Positions 49,298-62,640 are shown, numbered from the stretch's first letter. The stretch is DNA of 64,000 nucleotides from Marthasterias glacialis (GCA_911728455.2 OU452230.1:7982512-8046511); one strand, 5' to 3'. Notes: generated by a model from the sequence alone, not told the origin. Translations and numbers: made by a program.

Positions 49298-52200
49298 CCA
49301 GTCATGTCGGTGCACGCTCCCCAGTTGAATGACCGATCGACCTTTGCCCCAGTGGTCCAAAATTACATAATGGCGTCTATACACAGCTTGCGTTTCCAGG
49401 CAGGGGAAACATTTGCGTGTGCACACGCCACCCGGTGTCAACTGGTTAACAGCGGGCATGGCAAACAATGTAACATGTGATCATTGCATCGAGTTGAAAG
49501 AAAACAGTCTTGGTTTTTACCCTTACATCAATGTGTGTATTAAATCCTCTCTGAAGTCAACATTCCATCAGTCTAGTTTTCCCCCAGGCCCAGGGAGACT
49601 CTAGTTTTTTCCCCCCATGGGAGACCTCTAATGCATGTGCGTGTGTATTTGAAGAGCAAGGACATTAGGGATGTTCAAGTGGTCACTGGGAGAGGTGAGA
49701 TGGACTGTGTAAGCATCCTTATAGGAACTTGACTACGTCTTTCCATTTACAACTATTACCCTGATGTAGACCTCGAATTGCACTCCGCCCTTAAAAAAAA
49801 AAAAAAAAAAAAAACGGGAAGAAAAAAAAGAAAAGAGGTTCGCAGTTCTGTATGTTGTAAGGGAAAGTGAAACAGAATGGAAATGGCAGGTGAAATAAAA
49901 GATTGTAGTGAATTTGAGTGTACAAGTAAATGTAGATCTATACGATTTTCAGTTTGTGCTCTGCACTGAACACATGGACCCAGATGAATGATGAAGGAGC
50001 ACCGTATATTACATCCTGAATGCTTTCCGAGTTCTTCAGAAAACAATCCAGAGAAAACTGAACTGGGATTTGACAAAAGTAATAATAACAGGCATTTATT
50101 AGGCGCTTTTAAACAATGTATTAAAGCGCCTTCACTATTTAGTATTACAAACCCTGTTCATTGGGCCTTAAGCAGTCTTGAAACCATCTCTGGAATATGC
50201 ATCACCGGCAGCCAAATTGGTGCACAGGTTGCTAATCGTAAACATCAACAATCTCTACGCAGTCGACAAAAACCACAAAACATTTTTTTCTTTAATTCCT
50301 GATCCAATAATTACAAACATTGAATGAATGGACATAAAAATACCTACTTCATAACGACCTACTTTTATTTATTTCATATCATATTGAAAAAGGAACACGG
50401 CCCCAAAACATTCAAAGAGATAAAATGAACGTGAACGTTTGCCCAGTTTCTCTCAAATGTTATTTTGATGTGGCACAATAGTCAAAAGTCAGATTACTGG
50501 TCACCGGTCAAAAGGCATGTTTTGACCGATTTACGTAAATGGCCAGAGTACATGTTTTCTCAGTTTCAGCCTTATTGGTTACATGCTGACCGTTTTCACA
50601 AGGTGACGAATCTGCCCCCCAGACAAAATTTCCATGTTTTGAGAAAATCACGTTTAAAGATACATGGTCCATGCTCAAGCCGATTTTACCTTGAAAAATG
50701 AATCCAAATGTTGAATCAATTGCTATTTTGTAGAATGACCAAAGTTATTAACTTTCAAATGAGATATCGAACCAAAAATTCCATCAACAAATGATGACAT
50801 AGTAACTGATAAACAAAATTGTTTTGTTTTGTGTGGACAACAACAAATAAACCCACGCGCTGCCTGGGGGACACTTCTCAATTTCAGCACATACGCGTTC
50901 ATTGCATAAACAGATTATAAATAATGAATCTTATGGGTGCTGCTAGATTACACTTTGCGTGCATAGCGCTAGCGCATTCGTATGCAACTCCCTGGTGCGA
51001 TGATGGTATAATAAAAAGGAACATATTGCGTGCAATGCGTCAGTGGTGGGCCACGATGACACGTCATGCATATGAAATAGGTCTGTGCTTCGAGAAAAAG
51101 TTCCAAACTCGCAAAACTGAGCCGTTTAAAAAGACATCACATTTTTAGGTCAAAACGTAGTTTGTTCATTTTATTATTATTTTTTCCATTTGCTCGTGAA
51201 TCAATTCATTTTCAAGCACAAATTACAGAAGCACTGAGCATATATCTTTAAATTTTAGCTATTTTTTCAAATTGCTGTTGGGGTGCAGGTTGTTAGGCTC
51301 GAGTTGTTGGTGTTAGGGTTAGGGTTAGTGTTATGCAACCCATATGCAACTTGACCTTCGGCCATGTTGCATGTGGGACGCAGAAGTGCTACATTTTTCT
51401 GTTTTCCACTCTTGCTTGTGGGATATCTGTGTACATGAAGGACATATTGTACATTGTACTTGAATGAGAAATTTGTATACTTCTCCGATGAACAATGATG
51501 CCACCGTATGGTCCCATATGATCCACCCAGTTTAAGTCGTAATGATAATTGATCATTGCCGTACATTAATTACAGTGTTGAATATATGCAGGTACATGGA
51601 TGCAAGGCACCGTGTGATTAATTGCCACAATTTGACAAAGAGAGTGGCGTGGTCAGGCAAAACAAAAATGTATAATGAACTGTCTTTGAACCATAAAATG
51701 TTAATTAGTTAATTGCAAGTTAGTTTCGTTTTAATGGGTAATTGTTGTTGCCTTGATACCATGATTGGCTTCCTCCATGCATGCTTACTGTGTGTGTGTG
51801 TGTGGGTTTTTTTTGGGTTTTTTTCTTCTTCGTACTATGTGGTAACTATTCATGTAATAGCAGAGAGCATTAAGAGACCACTTTGAAAGGGAAGTTGCCG
51901 AAACAAAATATCAAAACCTTGAACTGCATTGATGAAAACCACAGCTCATCATTGGTAAAAGTGTCTGTAAATGATTCCATTCTTTGCACAAATCGAGATA
52001 TTTGTAATCAAACCAACCTGTGAAAAATTCAGCTCATTTCGTTGTTTTACTTGCAAGAAAACGGTAAAAATGCATTTGGCATTTTTGTACGCATTCCTAT
52101 AGGCAGAATTTTCGTCTCACTGAGACGAAAACTAATTTTGGATCTAATTTATTTATTCTCCAAAAACGATAACACTTCAGGCAGTAATATTTCAAGGAAA

Positions 52201-53694
52201 GCTGTCTACCATCATTATCTTTATACCATGTGAGGTATATGTAAATCTGTGAACATTATTTATGTTTTTCCTCTTATCAATGTTGAGCTGGGGCTTTTAA
52301 GTGGGACTCAAATTTTGCTATTTGTGGTAAGTTGTTGCATTGTAATGGTATATCAGACATCACAGATACCAAAAATAACTTTATTTTACTCATTTAGTTA
52401 CGAAGGAAACTGTGAAAAATTGCAACGTTTTGCGGAGCTTTTCTGCCCAAACTCAAAAATATCAGCAGCTGTTTATGTATGGATGACATCACAGGTCCAC
52501 GCCCTGAAGTTAACATGACCTCTCATTTTTCAGAATTTGCGCTGGGCCTGCATTGGATATTTTTTATCTTTTAACTCCTTTTTGGAGATGAAATTTGAGA
52601 AATTTGCAATATTATGTTCGTGTACCTCATATCTCCTTTTATTGGAAAATTACAGCTACTCAAAGTTGAAGTACAGGCTCGAGTTCCTGTTTCAGGACCT
52701 GAAAGGGACGGTGCTTTTTTTTGTCCCACTACCAGAAATAGACACTCTAGTCCAGTCACACTTTTTGTGTATCTTGTAATTAGACTCATTCAACCGGAAC
52801 TGTCTTGAGATGAATGTAGACTATTAATAGCGTGTTTACCTAGCTTGTATCGTGCAGTTTTTGTTGTAATTAGTCAAAGTGCTACCACTACTTTTGTTGT
52901 TTTATCTATCAGACCAACATGGCTATTTAAGTTTTTTTTTTAAACAAATTTTTACGTACAAAGAGGGAAAGACTTTTGTCCTTAATTGTCTGCCCAGTGT
53001 TGGTACGTGACTTACATGTATGTTCGATTTTTATTCTTCAGTTTTACTGCTTACAGTTTTAAGGGTTAGGAGTGTTACTGGCACAATGTTTGGTAAACTA
53101 GTTTTTATTCTTACTTCACTTTTAAGGCCATGTGTCTGTCTTTTGTTACCAATGTAACACTTTTCAGATAGCCTCCGAATTTCTAAAGGCTTTAGAGCAG
53201 AAAAATGTTGCTTCAAAAAGTTCTGCTAAGCAAGAATTAACAGGAAACCAGCAACACATGGTACATGTGACATGGCAATTTGGCTGGTAACTTTGTTCTG
53301 GTAAGCAGATTTTTTCTGCGCTTAGTTAGTTTTTGTGCTTGAGCAGCTCTATGAAACTAGGCCCTGGTAAAATGTCTCATGAGCAAAAAGTGGTGATTTG
53401 TGTTTAACAAACGGACACTATAACCCCAAATGTATGAAAGTTCCAAAAGAGAAATCTTTCGCAGGTTGATTTGGAAAAGATACCAATTTGGGGGCTAGTT
53501 TAGGCAGTCTTCTTACTTTACCTGTCTTATTCTTCCTCTTCAAACCCCAGGACAAAAGTTACCACCACTTCCTGTGTACTTGTCATCTTAAGTGTTTTGT
53601 GTTTCTCCTCACAAACAGAAAATAAAAATATTTTATATGTAAATGTTTAAATAAATAACTTTTTGGCTGTCTTGTCCAAAGTCTCATACATGTA
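49298..53694. other. Intergenic sequence
   Basis: Poly-A 49793-49814. A hairpin cggtcaaaa/ttttgaccg is at about 50506-50531. A short telomere-like gttagggttagggttag lies near 51311-51328. tgggacgcagaagygctaya is shared between about 51375 and 57493. No gene is recognised. Short open frames lack domains. Confidence 0.4.
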
Positions 53695-53825
53695 CATCAA
53701 ATCTGAGTCCGAAGTTCAGATGGTCGAGTCCAAATTATTGACCATTGTGACTTGATTCCGAGTCTGAGTCAACGAAACTGTGGCTTGAGTTGGACTCGAG
53801 TCTTAGTCTGAGTCACAAGTCATAC
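53695..53825. repeat. GAGTC-rich degenerate repeat, copy 2
   Basis: gagtccaaattattgacc, gattccgagtctgagtcaac, gttggactcgagtcttagtc and tgagtcacaagtcatacaac. Related to 43100-43175. Confidence 0.6.
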
Positions 53826-53920
53826 AACACTGGTGCAAAGACATTGTATCTTGAAAAATAGCATTTACTGGATCTGTGTGTTTCAAACTGCACAAAGGTC
53901 CTTTCTCAACAAAACTGTAG

Positions 53921-54220
53921 CGTGTCATGGCTGAGCGGTTCAGTGCATTGGACTAAAGTCCTGGTGGCTAAGTCATTGGGACGTAGGTTCGAACCCGGTC
54001 ATGACACTTGTCTCCTTGAGCAAGACAATTAACTATAATTGCTTCAAATAGGGGAAGAGGCAGTTATGTTTGTCTCGCAACGGATTCATTTACCCCTCCC
54101 TGTTCTTTGTAGCTGTGCATGTCTTGTTTCTGCGCATTGGGGCAGGTTTCTATCCCTTCAAAAAGTAGCCCACACCTTGAGTGGCCTTTGGGCCTTGTGA
54201 TAAGCGAATTGCATTGAAAA
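53921..54220 (+). mobile_element. tRNA-headed SINE, long-body family, copy 1
   Basis: A box tggctgagcggttcagtgca (from 53928), B box ggttcgaaccc (53986-53996), then cttgagcaagaca and ggggcaggtttctatccctt, ending tggcctttgggccttgtgat and gcgaattgcattg. The head resembles a class II (Leu/Ser) tRNA. Confidence 0.85.
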
Positions 54221-54880
54221 AAAAATAAATACATGGCTGGGATGTATGTCACACACCCAATGGCGCTGAGTTATGTACTTTCTAGTGAGAAATGCAATGT
54301 TGTTACAAAACAGAGGTACAGTAATGTTGCATTGAAGGGACGAACTATTCTTGTCCAGTAATCAAGTTTGATTTCTTTCTGTGGTCATTTTAACCTTTAA
54401 CTTTAACAGTGAACAATTACAATGTAAATGCGAGCTTGCCTGTCACGTCTGCACCAATGGATCACTGAACACATTCAACTTACAGTGTGTACTTTTGGCT
54501 TCTCCAAAGCAATAAGACAGTGTATAAGTTTCTCATTCATCCAAGTGAGCAGTTAGATAGCTTTTTCAAAACCCTCTAAAAGATATTTGGTTACATACTG
54601 TTCAAGTAAAGAACACCTGTCAAAATGGTATCTACATACATGTGCTTTGAAATTCTTTACTCAAATTGCATCTCAAATGTTGTTAGCGCAGAACACTGAG
54701 ACATAAATGTACATTAATTCAGAGAGTTATCTCAAGAAAGCTTTTAAGTATGCGAGGTTTTAAAGTTCAGCAAACCAGACTTAGGACAAATATCCCTATC
54801 CTTTCCTATAATCAATTTAAGCTCTTCCTTTGCTGTGTGTATTTTTAGAAATGTTCTTACCTATTTAATCAAATTGTTTA
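54221..54880. other. Intergenic sequence
   Basis: No gene or repeat recognised. Confidence 0.4.
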
Positions 54881-56400
54881 TTTCATTCAATGAGACATTT
54901 ATTCTGTACATTAGCGACGTACTCAGCATTTGAGTGAACGACGTCATGCTGCAAATGCAAAACAAAAATTGTCAAGACAACATTTTTAAAAATGAAGCTG
55001 ATGAATCTATTCAAGAACAATGAGAGCAGGATGCTTTGAGAATAGGCCAAGCCTAAAAATATTTCAATAGATAGCTTCATTGTCTGGGTTTAAGTGCATC
55101 ACTTGGAACCGGGCGTCGATAATACTTCTCACTGACATAATTTCAATGAAAAGACAAGATGCTCTCAAAAATAAACCAAATTAGCCAGGCTTTGAGGATA
55201 CTTCTTACCGATAAAATGTTTATTTCTTAAAGAAAAGTTCTTCCACACAGAATGCTGAGTGTCTGAATTTGACTTCATTGTGTGGAAACAAGTTGTGAAC
55301 AAAACTAAGGCGACAACTCACTTACAGAAATGAGGAGACAAGATGTTCCTTAGAATAAATCAAGCTAGCCTGGTTTTGAGAACAAAGGAAGCTGGTCAGG
55401 CTTTGATAATACATGATAAAATTTCAGTGTCTTCGAGACAAATTCTTACGGAAAGAATTTTTAATGTCTGAATTTTACCACATTATGGGGAATCAAATTG
55501 TGAACAAAACTGCTAAAGACGACAACTCATTTACAGGAATGAGGAGACAGGATGCTCCCAAGAATTTATATAAAATTAGCCAGGCTTTGAGGATACTTCT
55601 TACCGATATAATTTTAGTGTCTTAAAGAAAGGTTCTTCCAAACAGAATGTTTGGTGTCTGAATTTGACTTCATTATGGGGAAACAAATCGTGAACAAAAC
55701 TATGACGACAACTCCTTTATGAGGAGACAAGATGTTCCTTAGAATAAACCAAGCTAGCCAGGTTTTGAGAATACTTCCAACTGACATAACTACAGATATC
55801 ATTTTTAGTGTCTGAATGTTAGTGCATTGCGGGGGAAACAAACTGTGAACAAAATTAAGACGATAACTTGTTTACAAGAATAAGGAGACAAGATGTTCCT
55901 TAGAATAAACCAAGCTAGCCAGGTTTTGAGAAAACTTCCAACTGACATAATTACAGATATCATTTTTTTAGTGTCTGAGTTTTAGTGCATTGCGGGGGAA
56001 ACAAACTGTGAACAAAACTAAGACGATAACTCATAATTCAGGAATCAAGAGACAAGTTCCTCCTGAGAATAAACAAAGCTAGCCAGGCTCTCAAAATACC
56101 TCTCACTAACAAAATGTTCAATGTATTTCAAGAAAGATGGAATTATCATGTCTGAATTTTACTGCATTCTGTGGAAAAAAACTGAACAAAAAAAAACCAA
56201 AGAATATGACACTCTCTAAAAGGAGAGCTAGATGCTTTTAGATAATTCTGAGATTATACAACAAATTCTCATAGGTGGCTTTAGTCCCTGAATTTGTTTA
56301 ATGCATTCACAAAACAAAGTCGATAACTCTACAGAGAAACGAGGCGAGGTTTATTTACATGTAGACGTAGATGCTTTTAGGATAATCCAGAGCTTATTGA
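54880..56400 (+). repeat. Large decayed satellite, unit about 155-205 bp
   Basis: aataaaccaagctagccagg with ttttgagaatactt, gtgtctgaattt, ggggaaacaaa, gtgaacaaaac, gacgacaactca and gaggagacaagatg repeat in fixed order about seven times (for example near 55168, 55351, 55560, 55742, 55902 and 56068). The edges are more diverged than the centre. Confidence 0.85.
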
Positions 56401-58442
56401 ACCAGCTTTTTACTCTCCACTATTTATTACACTGGCTTTACGTATTCCATTTGGACCCTCTTTGTCAAGTGTTTACAAATTTTTTTGCAAGTTCTGCGTT
56501 AGTTTTTACTAAGTGGTTTTGACAAAGTTCTCCCGGGTGTTTTTTCAATTTCTACCTACAGATTAAAATGGAATCACTGATGGCGATGTAGTGGCCGTTC
56601 CCAATCCAGCTGGTGGTGAGGCCGTGCATATTATTTACACGTATATATGCTTTGGTGGCTTTAGTGCCCGTTGGAAATTGAGCAGCACTAACGCCAGTTG
56701 GGTGCACTCAGTTCCGCTTAAAAATCCAGCAACTAGTGAACGTGTCAGTCAGTGTGTGCAAGAGCAGCTCATTGTCAGGGTTGCCGTGTTCAAGGCCCCT
56801 GCTTGGAAAGTTTGCTGGAAATTTCGTCTGACTCTCCATCGTAGCTCGACAGAATCCCATCAGTGAGTTAATTATTCTTTTTTTGTCTCTTTTAAAATTT
56901 GCTGTTATCACATAATTTCCACCGACAGGTAGTGTCTTTGCTGTCGTTTATGGCAGTCCTTCAAACTAGTACACATTGCTTGCAAATAACTGGGTTTTTT
57001 TATGTTTTGCAATAAAAAGCTACTGTATATTGTTCTTAATGATTGTATTAATCTCTATACAAAGTTTTGTATGATAGCAGTGGTCAGCTGAAAAGAACTT
57101 CCTGTTTGACTTATTCAGTTGGACTGAAGGATTAAAAAGAAACTGAGTTATCTGACTTTTGTTTTTCAACGTTTTTGCAATTCAAATGAATCAAAAGGAT
57201 GTTTTAAAGTGCAACTTCAAGAGAGCAGTCACCATCTGCTGACCGATTGATCCGTTTTGTTCTGGCATTTGGCCGTCTATATTGCCAAAAATGTGAATTG
57301 CTAATTTTTGTTTACATTTAAAAGAAATTAACAAATATGTGTTGTTTATTATTCTTTTTCTTTTTTGGTAATACGTTTTGGTAATACGTTTTGAGTGAAC
57401 GATAGAGGGCGCTTTCAGAACAATGTAAGAGATTGAGAGCACACGCCTGCAGCCTCGTGGGATATGGGACGCAGAATAAGGGACGCAGGATATGGGACGC
57501 AGAAGCGCTATATTTTTTGTGTATTCCACTCGCTTTTGTGTGATAACTTGTAGTCTTATAACTGTACACATGTACGAATGTATATAAATATGTACGAATG
57601 TATATGTACCAATGTATCAGTTCAAGTACATGTACGTGTATACAGGGCAAGGAATCCAAAATTCACTTTGACAAGATTGTCCTGCATTGATTGATCAAAC
57701 CATAAGTGCATGTCCACACCTACATTAGGGTTGGTCTGTGCAAAGAACGCTGGCATGTTATCAACTGAAGTGTCTCCATTTTACTGCAGCGTGAAGAACT
57801 CTTCAAATACTTCTCTTATTGTGTAATCACACCCACACTGTAAGCAACCTGTAACAGGACTGGTTAAAAGGATTAGTTATCTGTTCTTTCAATTTATCTC
57901 AGGAGACATCTGATCGCCGGATAGATAAACACAGTCATGTATTTTAAAGATGTGTGAAAGTGAAAATAGAAACAAGGGGGAAAAAGACGATATTACTGAT
58001 AGAAAGATAGGTGAGGGAGAGGGATTCAGGTGGCTGTGAGAAGGCTGGCTAAGAATACTGAGCGGAGTTTCAAGATGTAGCCATTTTGTAAGATGCCTTG
58101 GGGAAGAAGATAGAAAAATTACTTCTTTTATTGAAGTTTGACAAATCATTTTGTAAAAATTCTCTTTATGGGAGGTTTCATCTGGGAAATAATCAGGAGT
58201 CGTTTGTATATATATAGGTATATATATTTATTTATTTATTTTTGTATAATTATAATTTGTTTTTTCATTTGTAGTGTGCCTCTCCATCGAAGACTCAATA
58301 ACATTTTTATTCAAAAGTCATAAACAATATCGAAATTCAATAATTCAATAAAGCCGAAAAATACACACAGTGTACATCAAAAAATACTCTATCAGAATTC
58401 AGCATGAAATTGCATACATTTTTTTTCGATCAGACACCCTCA
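56401..58442. other. Intergenic sequence
   Basis: A + frame at 56591-56866 (91 residues) has mixed composition but no known domain. A small atgtacgaatgtatat repeat occurs at 57568-57615. No gene is recognised. Confidence 0.35.
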
Positions 58443-58646
58443 TCCAGGCATGATATTCTTCCTACTCTAATCTGATTTACATTTTTTTTTTTTTTTTTTT
58501 TTTTGCCTCTAAAGAATTCAGTAAAAATGTTATTAAATAGCCTGAAAATTCTATTAAATCATATACCATATGTACATGTAGGTCAGCCCTTCTACTCAAT
58601 AAAATTGTCCTACTCTTTTTGCAAGGCCTAAATATCATGCCTGCTC
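58443..58646. mobile_element. MITE with GCATGATATT ends; contains a poly-T run
   Basis: Starts ccaggcatgatattcttcct and ends ggcctaaatatcatgcctg. Same family as 4954-5134, but with about 24 T where the other copy has about 20 C. Confidence 0.65.
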
Positions 58647-58839
58647 ATCCCTAAAAAGGGGGAAATATTTTTGCAGAATTGAATCTGTACATGCATGACT
58701 GTATTAGAGTAATATCATAAAGCTATCATATTCTATTGATTTGACATAGAAATCCTATATACTTTCTTTAATTAGTTTTACTGTGTAGATAAGACAAGGT
58801 AAAATTTGTGAACAAGTTAAGGGACATTCATGCTAGACA

Positions 58840-59140
58840 CTTTATTGTTGTGTCCTTCGGATGGGACATAAATCTGTAGGTCTCGTGTGTTGTGTAAAGC
58901 TCGTAAAAGAACTCAGCAAAATTATCGCTAAGAGAAGGGGTTCACCCTGGTGTTCTTGGTTTGATCGGCTGCAGACTGCGCAACAGCACCATGTAAACCG
59001 TTACGTGGTGCTGTGTAAAGGAACAGGTCTCATAGTTCAAAAACATAACTCAGCATACCTTGCAGAAAAAAATACTGAGCGCTTTGAAATGCCCATCGGT
59101 TGTTATAAAGCACTATATAAGAACTGCATATAATTATTAA
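58840..59140 (+). mobile_element. SINE/LINE 3' tail fragment
   Basis: Contains gtgtccttcggatgggacat (like SINE bodies that end in LINE-derived tails), gagcgctttgaaatgccca and tataaagcactatataagaa before an AT-rich end. The 5' head is not recognised. Confidence 0.55.
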
Positions 59141-59350
59141 ACTCTACTTTGTCATTTTACTGGAAGACTGAACCCTAAAACTATTTGTCGTTGGAATCAG
59201 CATTTTCCTCCACTTTCTTTACTATCTTTCCACTGTCTTGTAATTTTTTGCATTATCCATATCTGTAACTTGCAAGGATTTTTTAAGATTTCATGATTTT
59301 ACACAGCATCTGCCCTTGCCTTCAAATATTCTTGAAAGATTTTAACTTAC

Positions 59351-59428
59351 CATCGAAGAAGAGAAGTAGTCTGAACAGTTTCAATGCAACTTGTTCTTCC
59401 ATTTGGTGATGTAGAGAGTCAGAAAACA
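59351..59428 (-). CDS. Candidate internal exon, unidentified
   Basis: On the - strand, acceptor acatttcaaag and a strong donor gtaagtt flank 78 nt (2 + 25 codons + 1). The only open reading is FSDSLHHQMEEQVALKLFRL then LLFFDG. It looks like an amphipathic helix of a soluble protein. Weak acceptor tract; no neighbouring exon was found. It could belong with the terminal exon at 37073-37233, but this is not shown. Confidence 0.35.
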
Positions 59429-60797
59429 CTTTGAAATGTAACACCCTATAAATTCAAAGTGTTCATCTCCACTCTCCAGACTGCTACCCATTTGCCATGA
59501 TTTTTCTTTTATATATATATTAAAAAAAATGCCTGTAGATGTCTCCAGCTTAGTGACAATTTGTGTTCAGGCATAATACTTTGTTCTTGTTAGGGCAAGG
59601 TAGTTTTGCCCAATTAAAGGTCATCCCTGTGAGGGATATTTAAATTTGTACTGGAGGAGCATTTCAAGGGGCATCAGAGGCAATGACCAGGGGCATGGAG
59701 GCAGTTGCCTCTGTCGCTTCCATGAAGTACCATGTCCGTGTGGCATAATTTTTTTTTGCTCTGTCTTTGGGATTTGTCATATTCTGGGATGAGATTTCTT
59801 TCTCCGGATTTCTGGATTTTACAAAATTGCTGTTATGGATTTTTTTTCTTTTGTTTTTTTAAAGATAATAATAAACATAATGTCATTTACAACATCCAGG
59901 CCCTTGTAAAGCCTTATCACAGTACATGTACTGTATTTTGACTACACCAAGGTACTTGCCCCATCTACATTTAAGCACAGAATGCTGCCAATGATGCGGG
60001 TTATGGTGCGGTCGGTAGCCACCAAACCCTTCATGGATTTTCCATTTCATCCACTCTCATCCCGGCATATTGCAATAAAATGCAAAAATAAAATAATAAA
60101 AAACAGTTCACTAATACAGTTTGTCCAAGAGAACAGACACACAGTGCAAACTATTCAAAGCACGGGAGATCAAACTCGTGACAAAAACAACAGTGACAAG
60201 TGTTTTTTTCTTCAATTTCTCATTTTATCCGTTTGTGCTGATTGACTGCACTTTGTGGCGTCTAATCTGTGATGAGGACATTTATTCTCCCCCCCCCCCC
60301 CCCCCCCGTCCTGAAGATTACAAACAGTGCAGTTGCAGCCACTGTTTGTCTGCAACATTTGAAAAGAAAGTACAGAGTATTGTTCTTTTCGAGAGAGTTT
60401 TAAGATTACGAAGTTTTAGTTAATACAAGAACCATTAGTCCTGACAAAGGTTTTTTGTGTGATGGTGTTAACATCTTACTATAATTAATGCAATGTTGTA
60501 TACGTGTGTGTGTGTACGTATGTACCCATAAAAGGCTCTCATTTTTCATCTGAAGGCCGTAAAAGTTGCATGAAGCGTAGATGATTTCTAAAGTCCTTAT
60601 TTTACGGGTAGACAAATGCGTCTGCTTGTACATGTGTGTGAATGGCCGTTTCAATGGAAACACACTTGAAAATCTCTCTGAGAACAAGGTAGTGTATAAG
60701 GGGCATGTAGTACAGACCAAAAGGCTTGAGACTACAGTACTATTAGTGTAATTATTTTCTTGAAAACCTGCAATGAAAGTGCAGAGCATGAAGAGCG
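59429..60797. other. Intergenic sequence
   Basis: An inverted relative of the dispersed repeat at 59650-59735, and a poly-C run near 60289-60307. No gene recognised. Confidence 0.4.
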
Positions 60798-61060
60798 TGG
60801 GCCAAATTCATAAAGCCTGTTCAGCTTTAAGATTTTATGCTTACTGCTCAATTTGTATTTCACAAAGCTGTTTACCGTACAAGCAAAGGGTAAATGCTTC
60901 CTAACCCACGGGTAGAACTTGACGTGAAACAGTGCAAATCCATCAAGCACAGGCAGCGCAATGCAAAATTTGGTTAACTTGAGAAATTACGGGGAAAATT
61001 ACGTGTAGCATTTTTCTGCTGCAAATTTTGCGTACCTGTCAACAGCTTCATGAAATTGCC
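60798..61060. mobile_element. MITE-like element, GGGCCAAATTCATAAAGC type
   Basis: The left end gggccaaattcataaagcct is mirrored loosely by agcttcatgaaattgcc at the right end. It is similar in style to 18638-18769. Confidence 0.45.
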
Positions 61061-61204
61061 AGAGACAGAATGATAATAAGGCTACATAGTGATTTACGAA
61101 ATCTAAGTTTTAGGTGTACTAACTGCCAACGTTAAAATTTACTCATTCCGCAAGTGTGTTTAAAAGGATAGATAGACGTACTCCATGTGTACCATAGCAC
61201 TTGT

Positions 61205-61384
61205 CCAGATGACAAGATAATTTTTCTCACCAAGTCAACTTATTTATCTCACCAAGACGACTGATATGGAGTAAGTCTACATGTCATGTAAATTTATTTT
61301 GCCAAGACGACTTATTTTATGGAATAATTCAACTTGCAAACTCAAGATAATTTATCTCACTAAAACTAAAACTAGAAGTCCGCT
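61205..61384 (+). repeat. Degenerate TTATCTCACCAAGACGACTTATTT repeat, left part
   Basis: tttatctcaccaagacgact, ttattttgccaagacgactt and gataatttatctcactaa recur. The array is interrupted by the SINE at 61385-61717 and resumes as inverted-looking words to about 61885. Confidence 0.6.
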
Positions 61385-61717
61385 ACCAACTGAGTTTCAG
61401 TTGGCTGAGCGGTTTAGTGCATGGGACTCAAGTTCTGATGGCTAAGTCATCAGGATGTGGGTTCGAATCCCAGTCATGACACTTGTGTCCTTGAGCAAGA
61501 CACTTAACTATCATTGCTTCAAATAGGGGGAGAGGCAGTTATGTTTGTCTCGTAACGGATTCATTTACCCCTCCCTGTTCTTAGCTGTGCTGTAAAGAGA
61601 CGTTTATATCTCTCCATGCTTTGTTTCTGCACATTGGGGCAGGTTTCTATCCTTTCAAAAAAAGTAGCCCACACCTCGAGTGGCCTTTGGGCCTTGTGAT
61701 GGGCGAATTGCATGGGA
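61385..61717 (+). mobile_element. tRNA-headed SINE, long-body family, copy 2 (best preserved)
   Basis: A box ttggctgagcggtttagtgc (61401-61420), B box gggttcgaatcc (61459-61470), then gacacttgtgtccttgagca, ggggcaggtttctatccttt, and the end tggcctttgggccttgtgat followed by gggcgaattgcat. It matches 53921-54220 over its whole length. The tRNA-like head resembles Leu/Ser tRNA but has no proper acceptor stem, so this is not a working tRNA gene. Confidence 0.88.
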
Positions 61718-61889
61718 AAAAAAATTGTTTGTAAATAAACAAAAAGTGCACTTGATAAGACAAATTATCACGGTAAGTTGACTTCTTAGTTTCAGTAGGT
61801 CGTTTTGTTGGCTAGAAAATCTATCAGGACAATTTGACACCTTAGTCTCAGTAAATTAGAATTGGTGAGATAAATTATCTCTGTATTTG

Positions 61890-62514
61890 GATTTTTTGAG
61901 AGATCTCAAACTGCGATTTTAGCCTTGAATTAGTAAGTTTAACTTGATTCATGTGATTTGGCTGCCTTTCGGTCATGTGCGGCGAGGGGCCTTTGGGGAT
62001 TTTTTTAAAGTCTTATTTTTGTGCATTGTGTAGCTCTCTTCTGTGTCATTCTCCATTCTCCATTCTTTATGCAGTCGTCGGTGTCTCTTGTTAAGTGCCG
62101 GGCTGCATGCCTGCGGGTACTAGTTTACTTTTGGGTTTTGTAGTTTTGGAGTTTTGTTAATTGCTTTGCTTTATCTGATGTCTTTGTTACGTCTTTGTTA
62201 TAACTTTATTTTTATCTGGTATGAATTGTCAAAAGGCCATACAAATTTCTCGAGGTGGGACAATAAATTGTTTTTCTTCTTATCTTCCTTTGCTTTGTAC
62301 TTTGGTTCACAGTACATTTTCCGTTACCTAGTCAGTTTCCCTTGTGGTTTGTTACTTGATATTTGAAATAAAACGTCGCATCCCTGTTACTGCCGCTTCC
62401 CAAGTTATATTTTACACTTGGGTGTGATCCCTGGTTTTATGGCAGTTTAAGGTTGAATGGCTTCTGACTGGTACCCCGCGAACAAAGACTTAGACAAAAC
62501 AGGGAGATGGCCAA
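61890..62514. other. Intergenic sequence
   Basis: Contains only a piece of the second SINE family's tail (tagtcagtttcccttgtggt, 62330-62349). No gene recognised. Confidence 0.4.
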
Positions 62515-62640
62515 CATTAGGGCTGGTACGCTAATTTGGGGGTCGCAGGTTCAAATCCCGCTCCTGGCAACTGTTCTTTGTTCACCACGAAATTGAGTTA
62601 AAATTTACCCAGTCAGTTTCCTTTGTGGTTTATTTGCTTA
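62515..62640 (+). mobile_element. Second SINE family, copy 2
   Basis: ttagggctggtacgctaatt, gggtcgcaggttcaaatccc (perfect B box GGTTCAAATCC at 62548-62558), ttctttgttcacc and acccagtcagtttcctttgt, then ggtttattt. tRNA-derived, short. Confidence 0.7.

Noticed and set aside
51311..51328. Interstitial telomere array
   Set aside because: Only about two TTAGGG units are present, too few to be more than chance.
56591..56866. 91-residue + strand open frame
   Set aside because: Mixed composition, but no domain and no plausible exon borders. Kept only as a note.
61385..61480. A tRNA gene (A and B boxes, Leu/Ser-like)
   Set aside because: There is no closing acceptor stem, the same head recurs with SINE bodies, and the copy is followed by SINE sequence.
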